NCBI RefSeq assembly: GCF_000150275.1
Contig: NW_002060946.1
Location: 2,995,454-3,059,453, forward strand
DNA length: 64,000 nt
Direction: 5' to 3'
Source of the DNA: Trichoplax adhaerens
Taxonomy: Eukaryota > Placozoa > Uniplacotomia > Trichoplacea > Trichoplacidae
The notes under the pieces were generated by a model. That model was not told the DNA's origin. It did not search any database and saw only the letters and a list, made by a program, of their open reading frames with translations. The translations under genes and the position numbers were made by a program. Of this stretch, positions 22,926 to 34,396 are shown piece after piece; position 1 is the stretch's first letter, and every line of letters begins with the position of its first letter.

Positions 22926-24085
22926 CGTGCGCGTTTTGCCGTCTGTCTGTATTCGGCTATGCACTGCACTGAGTGAGTATGGGGACTAGCGGCCCATACT
23001 GTACTAGGATAGAGTTTTGATTGATGCATTTCTGCCACACTTGGCAGGAAACCGCTCTAGCGATGTCTTGGTTTCGCAACCCAAGACAAGAATGCCGCCA
23101 TATGACTACACTTTACTCTATTCTACAACATACTGTATATTGTAGTATGCACTTTATATCCCTCTTTTGCTAACACTCCTCATCCAGTTCTGTACTGAGA
23201 ATGGAAAGACAGACGGACGGAACGTGCCTGGTGCGCTACGTTGCTCGCTAGACTCGTATGGACGGACGTGCGGCTGTGTTATTAGTCACAGACAGACAGT
23301 ACCCAGCCAATACCAACAGTCTATACAGTGTAGCAGTAGAGAGGCGCTCGTCTGCTGTACACTATGTTCTTAATGCATTGTTTATGCACTTTGGACTTTT
23401 TTACGCTAATAAAATGGCCCCTTCAAAGAAAGGCCAACCTAATCGACGCAAAGCAATCAATTTGAAAGAAAATTGACAGCTAGACTATCTTAACTTAATA
23501 TAGATTCCTAGATAGCTACGACACACATTCAGTAAAGAATTATCTAATATTGACCTTTTATATAACTTGGTGCATTCTCAACCGGCCAGGTACTGAGTAA
23601 GCAGAACGAGCAGCTTTTCTCTCATGCGATCCAGTACTAAAACCCCCAAAAGGGTTTGCACTGCAGGTTGCGTTTTGCGTCCCTCTTTATGCTTCTCAAT
23701 TTTACTGAGACACTACTATTTTTGCTGTACTTTGCTGTCACTTCTGCGATACTGAACTATGTTCCATGGTTGATTCCATTCATCAATGGGAACTTGAAAT
23801 CAGAATGCTAATTGCTTCAAGTCATTTGTTATGTTTGCTAGGAGGATATTTTGCAAATGTCAAATCAGTTAGGGCTACCGGGCTCGATGAGTTAGAATAT
23901 ATATTTCTTGCCCTCATTACTTTTTGAAGCAAAGTGGACACTATCCTGCAGTCTCTCGATCAACTCTTATTCATCATAAAGTAATGAATTCATTATTTAA
24001 GTAAATCCACATAATTATGAAGGAATAGGAAAGTATTTACAAGAAGTACTAATGATTTACATAAATTAAATTAAATCAGCGTACA

Positions 24086-24093
24086 TGACGTCA
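24086..24093. promoter_or_regulatory. CRE palindrome upstream of ARH3 copy 1
   Basis: Perfect TGACGTCA in context CATGACGTCATAA, 285 bp before the ATG region. It is the first of four CREs, one in front of each array copy. CREB/ATF-type bZIP factors bind this octamer; occupancy here is untested. Confidence 0.5.
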
Positions 24094-24377
24094 TAAAATT
24101 CCTACAGACATTCATTCCATGACTGCGATTGAGAAAACAAAACCTCAGCTATCATCCCACCCTGGCAGTACCCATGACCTTATTGGCATACTGTATATCT
24201 CCCCCGTACGTTTAAATAGATTGGAAACATTTCTAGGATAGTCACAACCAAAACTGGTAAATAGCAATCCATCGAAGGAAATGAAATAGATATTCAAAAT
24301 TCACGTTTATACGTACTGTACACTTACCAGAACAGTAGAAGAATCTGAAATACTAAAATCTTCACCACTACACCGTC

Positions 24378-26410
24378 ATGGCAACACCGATGGCAACACC
24401 GGAGAAGCCTCAAATCGACTTTACGATCAATTTTGCGGATGTTTAGTTGGAGCGGTATTGGGCGATTGCTTCGGTGCTCCATTTGAAGATATTCCATTTG
24501 ATTCTATATCGTTAGATTCAGTCCAAAGATTTACACGTCAAGATTACAAGAAGAAACAAATACTCTTGTACACTGATGACACCGCCATGGCGAGATCGAT
24601 TGCAGACTCACTCTTATCGAACTAGTAATTTCCTAAAGTTTCCCTAAATTATACATTGCGTTGCTTTTCATCTTTAGGAGTACGTTATACGTAAAGTAGT
24701 AGGTGACTATAGGCACTTAGCCAGTCCTATAGCTAATAGTTGGCGCTAATAAAATTTTATCGTATTGTTATGTATTATGCAATTCTGTATAACTACTCAT
24801 CTCTACTGTTCATTGTAACAGTGGTTTTAATGGAAGTGATTTGGCTAGAAGATTTACTGAAGAATATTTTCATGATCCATCTCGTTACTATGGTGGGCAT
24901 ATTCCCATCGTTTTCGGAAATCTGCAAGCTTCTAACTATACTGATCCGGAAGGCCCTGCAAGCCAACAATTTAATGGTAGTGGTTCATTCGGAAATGGTT
25001 CTGGTATGCGTGTTGCTCCTGTTGCATTATTTGCTTACAATGCTTCCATCGAGGATGCTCAAGCGGTACTGTAATCTTAATCAACTGCACTACTTTCCAC
25101 TTGTGTTCAGCTTGCAATTCTACGCAGCTGTTCTGTAGATAATACTTTGCAATAGTATTTTGCAACTTTCTTATTCACTCCGAAACCTGGAGTGAATTCA
25201 GAGAAGCTAACTTACTCATAGCTAAAATTCATGTACAAGGTCAGCAAATTGGACTGCATAACGAAAATATGAAAGTAAAAGTTCTTTACAGTTAATTAGC
25301 GCTTGAGAGTAGACAGTAATTTTATAATCAATAGATAGACGTAGCTAAATAGCATAGTACGTTTCATACAGTACTGTACAGTACAAGTAATGCTAAATTT
25401 ACATTAATATGCTATTATACAATATTTATATTGTGGTGCTAATCACTCAAACTGCTATTGACACTACAGTATGTATTCTGCTGCCTTGCTTACCACAATT
25501 TACTATCTAAATCATTATAGTATTAATTTTCTTATTCTGTACGTATGCAGTTAGCCGCCAAAACCTCTAGAATTACTCATACACATCCTAATGGTGTAAA
25601 TGGAGCTATCATGCAAATGTTAGCTGTTCGTGAGAGCCTCACAATGGATGCTGCCCAAGGTCTTGACGTTTATGCTTTCCTTGATAAAATGCTAATATAC
25701 ATGGAAGATATTGAGCATACTCTACCAACCACAGTCACAGCATCCATGGAAGGAATGGATGAAAAAGAAAAAAATGTGTAAATACAGTCTAATATTCATG
25801 TATGATTGAATTAATCAATGTAACTTTTGAATCGTACAGACTGATATTTCTGATACACCCTTTATGACTTGTTATCGTCTGCGATAGCTATAGGTTAACC
25901 CATTTGAAAAACAGCAACACCAGTATGCAAGGTCGTTGCTCAACTTACGTAGAATCTCTGGTTAGAATGTATCGACTTTTACAAAAATCAAAATCTGTTA
26001 AAACCAAGTCTGTTTATAGGTAGTAAATTTTTGATACCATTTATTGCCTATCTTTTGATTGATTGATTCTATTACACTGATGAATTGCGATCTGAGGACA
26101 TTGTTACGTCACTTAATCTTTTAGAGCTCTTGGCAACGGTATAACTGCAATTGAAGCTATTCCCGCTGCTCTTATGGCCTTTTTATGCGTAGCTTGTGAG
26201 CCGAAAAATACGTTCATGGATGTAATTGAATATGCAATCGCCTTAGGCAACGATACAGATACTATAGCCACGATGGCAGGAGCTATTGCTGGAGGCTATT
26301 ATGGATATAATTCATTACCAAAGGATTGGATTGAGAAATGTGAAGGGAGTTCGTATGCGTTCGATCAAGCTGAAAAGTTATTCAACTATGTAATACAACG
26401 TGATAAATAA
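24378..26410 (+). CDS. ARH3-type ADP-ribosylglycohydrolase, array copy 1 (start region frameshifted)
   Basis: ARH3 (ADPRS) hydrolyses serine-linked ADP-ribose and poly(ADP-ribose) with two Mg ions. Exons: 24378-24624, 24822-25065, 25551-25777, 25894-26019, 26125-26410. The conserved frame reads GCLVGAVLGDCFGAPFED, YTDDTAMARS, GSFGNGSGMRVA, ITHTHPNGVNGA and LGNDTDTIATMAGAIAGGYY. Thus the T-D-D triad, the His of ITHTH and the late D-T-D-T metal motif are present; GSF replaces the usual GSY, and GND replaces GGD. Both ATGs at 24378 and 24390 are out of frame with this domain: relative to copies 3 and 4 the segment before SNRL has a net frame-changing insertion, and no other in-frame ATG occurs before YTDDTAM. 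Either an unseen upstream exon supplies the start, or this copy is disabled or mis-sequenced. All internal splice sites are intact, including an unusual GTAATT donor after exon 1. Confidence 0.75.
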
Positions 26411-27759
26411 TACCTACTTATAGATGGCATAAATGATTCACTGAAATAGAATAGATTTCATGAAATTGGATTATATTTTAAATTGAGCGATTGGAAACTT
26501 AGCGTATTGCGATCTTTATTATTATTTAAACTAAACTATTAACTATTTTAAATATTATCAAGCCTGACGACTTTATTAATTGGCATAGTAAACATGCACT
26601 GTATTGAGACCTTTGATTGATTCTAAACCGAATTTGCTCCTCCCTAGGAAATGCTTTTAAAACGTATTATTTTTAGTTATTTCACAACATTTATGATATA
26701 AAGTGTAATAAAAATTCAACTCTACTATTGCAATCCTCAAGTTTACGTTAAATTGCAAATAACCGATGAGGAATTAATATATTTCCAACTACTCCCAATT
26801 ACATAGCTTGCGGTCAAAATTTTCAATTTTATTCGTCAGTACTGATTTGGTAATAAATTGTAGAGTTGTAGCTTGACTATTCAATCCTTCATCTTTCAAA
26901 TAAAGGTATACTGTACAAGGAGTGTACTATAATATTTAATAAAAGTTTAAATAACACACAAATTTATCAGTAAAATTTGTAAATACACGTTGGCGCATAA
27001 ATAAATCAAAGTGTATAAAATAATAGATGTAGGAATGAAAACATTATAAATCTGTAATGTTATGACAGTCTTGTGTGTGTATAAGAAATTTTATCATTTT
27101 GAAGTTCAAATTAATTATTACGGTGCAGCTATAAGATGGTCCGGACCGTATGCTGGTGCAGCTTTGCAGGAATTGAAGCTGCTATTTTAGGACGAAATCT
27201 ATCGTAGGATTACTTTTTAAGGCCATAGAATATCGTTGTTTACTGGCCTGGTGGTAACACTCCATCAGCGATTGCTGCAATCAGATTTTACGGCCTTGAT
27301 AGCTAATCTGCATCTACTAGCAGCCAACTACTTATAAACTTGAAAAACTTTATTTGCATGGCAATGACGTCATAATGATCGTCGCAGCTGCCAGCTGGAC
27401 AGAACCTGTCACAGAAGTACCGCAAGTCTTTGCCTAGTAGTCCAGCTCATTCATCGCTCAATTCTTATAATAATTCTATAATTACGTTTGCTAATCTCAT
27501 GCTGCAACTAACCAGCTACACGGACAGACTGTTGAATTCGACCAAGAACAACAACTGCAAATCATTAGCAGGAATAACATTGCTGCAGGGTTGGCAACGC
27601 ACAGGTATGTGTAGACCAATTGCTCTGCGTTGCTAAAGGTAGAACTATGCTCTTGTGAAACTTCTAAATAATAATGAATAGAAGGATATAAATAATATAT
27701 ACTTAATAATTTAGAATTGGATCAATACTAAAAATCTCTGCATTAGCAGCAATACCAAA
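26411..27759. other. Spacer between ARH3 copies 1 and 2
   Basis: Contains a CRE at 27365-27372. A 68-codon open frame at 27430-27636 is followed by a good donor-like GTATGT at 27606, so 27370-27759 may hold a spliced 5' UTR. No recognised protein. Confidence 0.5.
27365..27372. promoter_or_regulatory. CRE palindrome upstream of ARH3 copy 2
   Basis: Perfect TGACGTCA in context CAATGACGTCATAATG, 388 bp upstream of the copy 2 ATG. Its counterparts lie in front of the other three copies. Confidence 0.5.
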
Positions 27760-29681
27760 ATGGTAACAATGACGAGAGCAGCCTCCAACCGGCTTCGTAA
27801 TAAATTTCATGGATGTTTAGTTGGAGCTGTATTGGGCGATTGCTTAGGTGCAATATTTGAAAATGATACTTTCCAAAGTATACCAATCGAAAAAGTTCAG
27901 AAATTTACACGTGAAGGCTATAAAAAACAGCAAGAACTCTTTTACACAGATGACACGGCCATGGCAAGATCGATTGCGGACTCGCTGTTATCTAAGAAGT
28001 ACAGTAAATTCCCTATCATTTCTCTAGTCGTAAATAAAGTTAACATACCTTCAATATGGATAGATAATTCAATTCTATCCTGACATAATATGGTACTAGT
28101 GTTTCTCATCATACGCGTACGCATATGATTAATTAATAGTGGCTTTCATGGAAGCGATATGGCCAAACGATTTACTGAAGAATATTTTCACAATCCATAT
28201 CGTGGCTATGGTGGCAATGTTCCTACTGTTTTCAGTAAACTAAGAGATTCTAACTATGCTGATCCAGAAGGCCCTGCTAGCCAACAATTTGATGGTAGCG
28301 GTTCATATGGAAATGGTTCTGCTATGCGTGTGGCTCCAGTTGCGTTGTTTGCGTATCATGATCCCGTAGAGGAAGCACAAACGGTACTGTTATTTCGATT
28401 AGCTGCAATGCCTTGTGTTGTTTTTATACTTTATTCAAGACTTATTTTCGTTCAGTTAATGGCAGATATACTGTAACTGATTCGTTTAATATGTAATAAC
28501 ATATTTCTATTATGGTAATAGACATTTATTCAGCGAATTATTGCATATAGAATAGTGCTACAATCTGAAGATTCGCTTGAGAACAAACGTATATAGACTA
28601 TCTAAAATCTGAATAAATGATTATTACTATCGTCTAACTGATTTATAGTACTCGTACGTTAACACTTTCAAATAACTGCAATATCTTTTTAGCTGATTTT
28701 GATGTTATTTATTATCGATAATTTGCGTTCAATCTACTATCAAAATCGTTACAACAATAACTAGTAACAACGTCCTATTTTCTATTTGCAGATAGCTGCC
28801 AAAACTTCTAGAATTACTCATACACATCCTGATGGTGTAAATGGAGCTATCATGCAAATGTTAGCAGTTCGTGAAAGTGTCATATTAAATGTTAGTCAAG
28901 GTCTTGATGTTTTCGCATTCCTTGATAAAATGTTGATTTACATGGAAGATATTGAACATACTTTACCAACGAACGCCATAGCAGCTATAGAAAGAATGGA
29001 TGAAGCAGAAAAAAACGCGTAAGATAGTATATCACAGATTTATTCAAGCATAACTAATGCGGCCTTTAAATTGCAACTATCAATTCTATATTGACTTAAT
29101 GCGCTTAAATGTGTCCTTTATCTCTTGTTATCGTCTATACTACGGTAGTCGTAGGTTATCTCAATTGAAAAATAGCGATACTAGTATGGAAAATCGTTGC
29201 TCAAGTTACGTAGAATCTCTGGTTAGAATGTGTAGGCTATTCCAGGAATCAAAATCTATTAACTCTGAAGTTGTATATAGGTGATTTTTATGGCATTTAA
29301 TTCTCTACCTATAGCTATTGGGAGATTCATTTAATTGAGATATTGCGGTCTGTCTTAATGCACTATTACAATACTTGACTTTATAGAACCTTTGGCAACG
29401 GTATAGCTGCCATTGAAGCCGTCCCGGCTGCTCTTATGGCCTTTTTGTGTATAGCTTGTGAGCCGAAGAGTTCATTCATGGATGTAATCGAGTATGCAAT
29501 ATCTTTAGGCGGCGATACAGATACTATAGCTACGATGGCAGGAGCTATCGCTGGAGGTTATTATGGATGCGACTCAATACCCAATGGATGGATTGAAAAA
29601 TGTGAAGGAACTGCATATGCGTTACAGCGAGCAGATAACTTGTTTGGCTACGCAGTGCAGCGCTATACATTTATCAGTTAG
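27760..29681 (+). CDS. ADPRS: ARH3-type ADP-ribosylglycohydrolase, array copy 2 (canonical)
   Basis: The most typical member of the array: 376 residues versus 363 in human ARH3. Exons: 27760-27998, 28140-28383, 28792-29018, 29155-29280, 29387-29681; the intron positions are the same as in the other copies. The start MVTMTRAASNRLRNKF leads into GCLVGAVLGDCLGAIFEN, then YTDDTAMARS (Mg-binding T-D-D), GSYGNGSAMRVA (substrate loop), ITHTHPDGVNGA (His corresponding to human H182) and GGDTDTIATMAGAIAGGYYG (D314/D316/T317 equivalents). All metal and substrate residues match the family. ARH3 reverses serine ADP-ribosylation after DNA damage and acts in nucleus, cytosol and mitochondria. The C-terminus differs from the other copies (RYTFIS instead of xxDK). 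It is probably the functional parental-type enzyme of the cluster. Confidence 0.9.
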
Positions 29682-31226
29682 GACTTTAGCCATTTATAGC
29701 CTGTACTGTTATATAAACCTTTAACCATTTAAAACCGCATCAAGCTTGATGATTTAATTAAATGAAATAATCAAAATGTGTGATGGATGAACATCACGGC
29801 TTGTAATTTGTATGATTCAGAAAAATGAAAGCATTTTTCTAGACATAACGACTTTAAAGCATACAGCATCTCTACTATGACATGCAGTATCACGATAATT
29901 ATATTCTGAAATTCCAATCGTTGAGATAGTCATGTAGACTAGAAGACATTTAACTATTAACATTTCATCTCATTGTTCATAAAATATCGTGCAGTTCACG
30001 TAAATAATTTACAATTTTACATGTTAGGAGTAGGGTAGGCCATGATACCAATATCTTTTATTTTATTTTCTAACAACGATTAATTATACACAAGGCGAAT
30101 ATCTTCCAACGAATCTGCAAATTTTAGCAATCGAATTTAATTTTACCGGACTTTACGTTGTTGCGTTAACCTAAATGTAAACATTGAACACATATCGTAT
30201 ACTGGTGATAAACATAGTATTTTAGAATACCTTTTAGTAATATGAAATTTAATCAACTATATAAATTGATTTAAAAAGTAAATGAAAAGTATTCTATTGA
30301 CATACAGTAGCTAGTATGGACCTTATTCAGGCAATTGTTACTCTAAGCTGCCCACTGTCTGTATTGGTTAGTAGCTAAAAAGGGATAATGATTCCTTATA
30401 CTTCTGCTCCGTTATTTTAAGGGGTTTAACTTAATTTACGTAGAAATGCTCTTAAAACCCTGCACTAGTGATCAGTTATTTTTTCAGGCACCATAGAATA
30501 CTATTTTGATTGATTTTATACAGTACAGTACACTCTTTCATTTTGCAATACAAACGTATGGATCGATCGATGTGCACGGTGATTGGTCAGCCGTAACTTT
30601 ACAGATCATGTCTGAAAAAAGGTCTTCTATAGAGCTAATAATAATTATAATTATAATTAATGCTACTTTGAACGGATAGCTTCTCGCTTAATTTACTACG
30701 CAATAAATAGTCTGGTTTGCATGGCGTGTTCTAAATTTATAACGAGAAAAAGTAGAACTGTCACAGAAAACAATATACGCTACTGTACTACGAGCTCATT
30801 GTCACAATTGTCAATCGTTCAATTATACTCAATATACATAAACATTAGCTATCACTTTTTAGATAATATTATGCAAGTATGTTGGTATCTATTAAAAATA
30901 TGTAAAATGGTATAGATAAATTACTATAAACACATTCCTAGATAAGTTATCTTATGGAAACTATGTTACGACAGCTAGGCAAAAATTACTCCATAAAGAA
31001 GCTAGCTAGCCTAGAAATGCTGCGATCTCAAGTTCACTATAACCTACCAATCAGTTGGTTATTGCAGGTTGGACAAGTCTATCGAAAGTATGAAAAGTAT
31101 GAGAATGATTAAGATCTCCATTTTTAGCAGTCAGTAGCTACGCAACTGAAGGTGTTGTGACGTCATTAGCCATGAAAGGCTTAAAAGCTTAATTAATGTT
31201 ACCATGCAACTGAGAAAGTATTTTAC
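29682..31226. other. Spacer between ARH3 copies 2 and 3
   Basis: AT-rich, with a CRE at 31158-31165. Part of it (for example CGAATCTGCAAATTTT near 30110-30125) resembles sequence downstream of copy 3 (CGAAATCTGCAAATTTT near 33875), so the duplicated unit includes spacer DNA. The open frame at 30721-30915 is unrecognised. Confidence 0.55.
31158..31165. promoter_or_regulatory. CRE palindrome upstream of ARH3 copy 3
   Basis: Perfect TGACGTCA in context TTGTGACGTCATTAG, only 62 bp before the ATG of copy 3, a typical distance for a functional CRE. Confidence 0.55.
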
Positions 31227-33365
31227 ATGAATATCGTAATGGCGAACTTGGACCAGGCAGCATCAGATCGGCTTCGCAATAAATTTCGCGGATGTTTAGT
31301 GGGAGCAGTATTGGGTGATTGCTTTGGGGCAAATTTTGAAGATACTGCTCTTCGATTCATATCATTGGAAAAAGTTCGGAAATTTACGCGTGAACGTTAT
31401 CAAAAACAAGAAGTACTCTTATACACGAATGATACCGCCATGACTAGATCGCTTGCAGATTCGTTGTTATCCAATGGGTAAATTTATTAACATACGTGTT
31501 CTCTAATTGCACAGTACAATATATTGTGCCATGTAGTAATATTTCTATAATAGAAATAGAGATAACTCTTACTCTTATATAATGCGATTCTGCAATTTAC
31601 CAATTCTCCGATCTCATCATGCCATTAACAGTGGCTTCAATGGAACTGACATGGCTAAACGATTTGCGGAAGAATATTTTAATGATCAATCCCGCTTTTA
31701 CGGAGGCCATGTTCCGGACGTTTTTTATAAGTTACAAATGTCGAACTATACTGATCCAGAAGGCCCCGCTAATCAACAATTTGATGGTAGTGGTTCGTAT
31801 GGAAATGGCTCTGCTATGCGTGTTACTCCCGTCGCATTGTTTACTCACAACCGTTCGATCAAGGAAGCTCAAACGGTACAGTAATTTGAATAAATTGCTG
31901 CACTTTCGTATTATTTCTTATCCACACACAGACTGTAATCTTACATGGTTGTTATGTAGGGAAATAATTTATCTCAGCTGCAATGTGATAAGTCATATTA
32001 AAGAGAAAATTATTTCAATGCAAAGTTAAATGTAGTGAGCAATATCGGGAAATCGAAGCAGTGTAACGATTAACGAAGAGTTAATAGTGCTCTATCTTAA
32101 CGTTATAAGCTGTAGTTAACAGAAAATATTTACAAACTGATACATAACAGAAGTTTCAGGAACGAACTAAAAATTTATTATTTTTAACACTCGTACTGGA
32201 TTTTGTTAATAACGATGTAACTTATGTCGTTTTTAATGTACTTGTACAGAATTGACTACGCCTACTGGGATATAAAATAATGTACCAATATTAAACCTCC
32301 GCCGCGATTGTACAGTACATACTTTGCGATCTAAAATCTGAATAGATAGATATTAACATCATATAAACTCTTAATTGTTTTCACATTAGCTTACAAATAA
32401 GTAAGTTAATTTAGCTCTGTTTATTATTAGCGCCATGGCTTATTATAATTTACTATCTAAACTAATAAAGTAATTTCTCTGTTCTGTACGCAGCTAGCGA
32501 CCAAAACCTCTAGAATTACTCATACACATCCCGATGGTATAAATGGAGCTATCATGCAAATGTTAGCTGTTCGTGAAAGTCTCATGCTTAATGCTGACCA
32601 AGATCTCGATGTTTTTGCTTTCCTTGATAAAATGCTGATCTATATGGAAGATATCGAACATACCCTACCCACAAATATTACAGCCGCTATGGAAGGAATG
32701 GATGAAGTAGAAAAGAATAGGTAAATGCAGTATACGTGTATATGGTAATTATCCACACATGCTGTAGTTAATACAGCTTGCAGGTACAGATGTTTGTATT
32801 CATGGTTTGTTCTTTATGACCTGCTATTGTCTCAATAATAACAGTTATAGGTTAACGCATTTGAAAGAGACTGATACTAGCATGGAAGATCGTTGCTTAA
32901 CTTATGTAGAATCTCTGGTCAGAATGTATCGGCTTCTACAGGAATCAAAATCTGTCGAACGTGAAGTTGTGTGCAAGTAATAAATTTTAAATTTCGTTGT
33001 ATTATCTATCCATTACCTGAAACTAGTTTTACACTTCAAAATTTAAATCCAAATATTGCAACTTTTGCTTATCTTGTAGTGCTTTTGGTAATGGTATAGT
33101 TGCGATCGAAGCAGTTCCAGCTGCTGTTATGGCCTTTTTATGTATAGCTCGTAAGCCGAATAACACGTTCATGGATGTTATTGAGTATGCATTATCTTTA
33201 GCTGGCGATACAGATACTGTAGGTTCGATGGCAGGAGCTATTGCTGGATGCTTCTACGGATACAATTTATTGCCAAAGGGTTGGATTGAAAAATGTGAAG
33301 GAACTACGTATGCGTTCGATCAAGCCGATAAATTATTCGACTACGTAATGCAACACGATAAATAA
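31227..33365 (+). CDS. ARH3-like protein, array copy 3, predicted catalytically impaired
   Basis: Intact 377-residue reading frame. Exons: 31227-31477, 31632-31875, 32494-32720, 32851-32976, 33080-33365. The start could also be the second ATG at 31239. Key segments: GCLVGAVLGDCFGANFED, YTNDTAMTRS, GSYGNGSAMRVT, ITHTHPDGINGA, AGDTDTVGSMAGAIAGCFYG. The first Asp of the Y-T-D-D-T metal motif is Asn here (codon AAT at about 31430). The corresponding human residue D77 is needed for activity, and Asp-to-Asn changes at D77/D78 are the standard dead mutants. The late motif D-T-D-T is kept, but flanking residues have drifted (IATMAG to VGSMAG). Splice sites and frame are all maintained, which suggests selection for a protein, perhaps an ADP-ribose binder or regulator. 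This is inference; reduced activity remains possible. Confidence 0.85.
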
Positions 33366-34396
33366 TACCAACTTATGAACTGTATAAAAGGTTAACTGAA
33401 ATTTGAGAAGTGTTATGAAATAGGAATATAGTTTTAAATTACACAGTTACCGTAAAACCTCAACTGCATTTAACCTGTCCTGTCATTAAAAATTTTTATT
33501 TATTTTAAACATTTCTAAACATGACGATTTCAATTAAGTATGATAAATAAATATATATTGATTGATGATTGTTGCTACATATAGTTTTGAATACCTTAGT
33601 AAAAACAAAGCTGCTTTTCATATACATCCATATTAAATACAATTGAGTTATACTAGCATGAAGTATCACAATAACAATCGATAGACGAGCTATAATTAAG
33701 CCTGACTGCTTACGAGAAATGCAGTTCGCGTAGAGAATAAACAATTTTACCTACTGGCAACAATTGTAATTACAAGTATATTATCTAATTTCTAATCATG
33801 AACAAGTAGCGGGATGGAACACTATTCTCATAATAATTAGGTTAAGTTATTGGCTGATTTGGTAAAGACATTCTACGAAATCTGCAAATTTTGCAAAGTG
33901 ATTTTTGTTTTACGGGGCCCGTTGATTTTAGTACAAAGGTATAAACGCCCTTATGGGCTTATGACCACAACAATCGGCCATAGAAGCATAGTCAATAATT
34001 AGAATATGAGTCAGATGCAATGAATAATTATAGTATAGAAGAATATCCATCAAAACGTGGAGTGATATAGTCACTTTTTTAACATTAGAAGTAAATTTGT
34101 TGATGGCTCTTGCAAGGAAACTTACTACTGGATTTCCTTCAGTAATTGCAATCTATTAATTATCGACTGCTTATGTAGCAGCTAAGCCTAAACAGAAACA
34201 ACTACGTGACGATATTTGTATTGTTATTATCAGCTATTATAATTATTAATTATTATTTTATGAATTGATTATCTTTCAATTAGAATACAGTACAATTACT
34301 TATAAAATAGATATGTCTAGCATTCGCTGTGATAACCATGACGTCATCCGGACAAGATCACTAGAGTAAACTAAGCAAACGAGTAGAAATATCGTA
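33366..34396. other. Spacer between ARH3 copies 3 and 4
   Basis: AT-rich. It shares fragments with the spacer after copy 2 (see CGAAATCTGCAAATTTT near 33875) and carries a CRE at 34339-34346. The minus-strand open frame at 33505-33744 is unrecognised. Confidence 0.55.
34339..34346. promoter_or_regulatory. CRE palindrome upstream of ARH3 copy 4
   Basis: Perfect TGACGTCA in context CCATGACGTCATCCGG, 51 bp before the relic ATG of the pseudogene. The element is intact although the downstream coding sequence is destroyed. Confidence 0.5.

Larger units (their letters stand above)
22754..24377. other. Intergenic region CAPZA - ARH3 array
   Basis: Holds a palindromic microsatellite-like tract (22805-22925) close to the CAPZA start and a CRE at 24086-24093. 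The open frames at 22808-23038 and 23167-23476 are not recognised. The sequence 23180-23400 is less AT-rich than its surroundings. No gene supported. Confidence 0.6.

Noticed and set aside
23414-23476. Short peptide MAPSKKGQPNRRKAINLKEN, which recalls the N-terminus of CENP-B/Tigger-type transposases
   Set aside because: Only 20 residues before a stop, with no transposase domain or inverted repeats downstream; similarity is too weak to call a mobile element.
24740-25138. 132-codon and similar plus-strand frames (also 31619-32029, 35265-35519) recurring in ARH3 copies
   Set aside because: They are out-of-frame shadows of ARH3 exon 2; their similarity to each other follows from duplication of the exon.
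27430-27636. 68-codon frame upstream of ARH3 copy 2
   Set aside because: No family resemblance; more likely 5' UTR or spacer sequence of copy 2.
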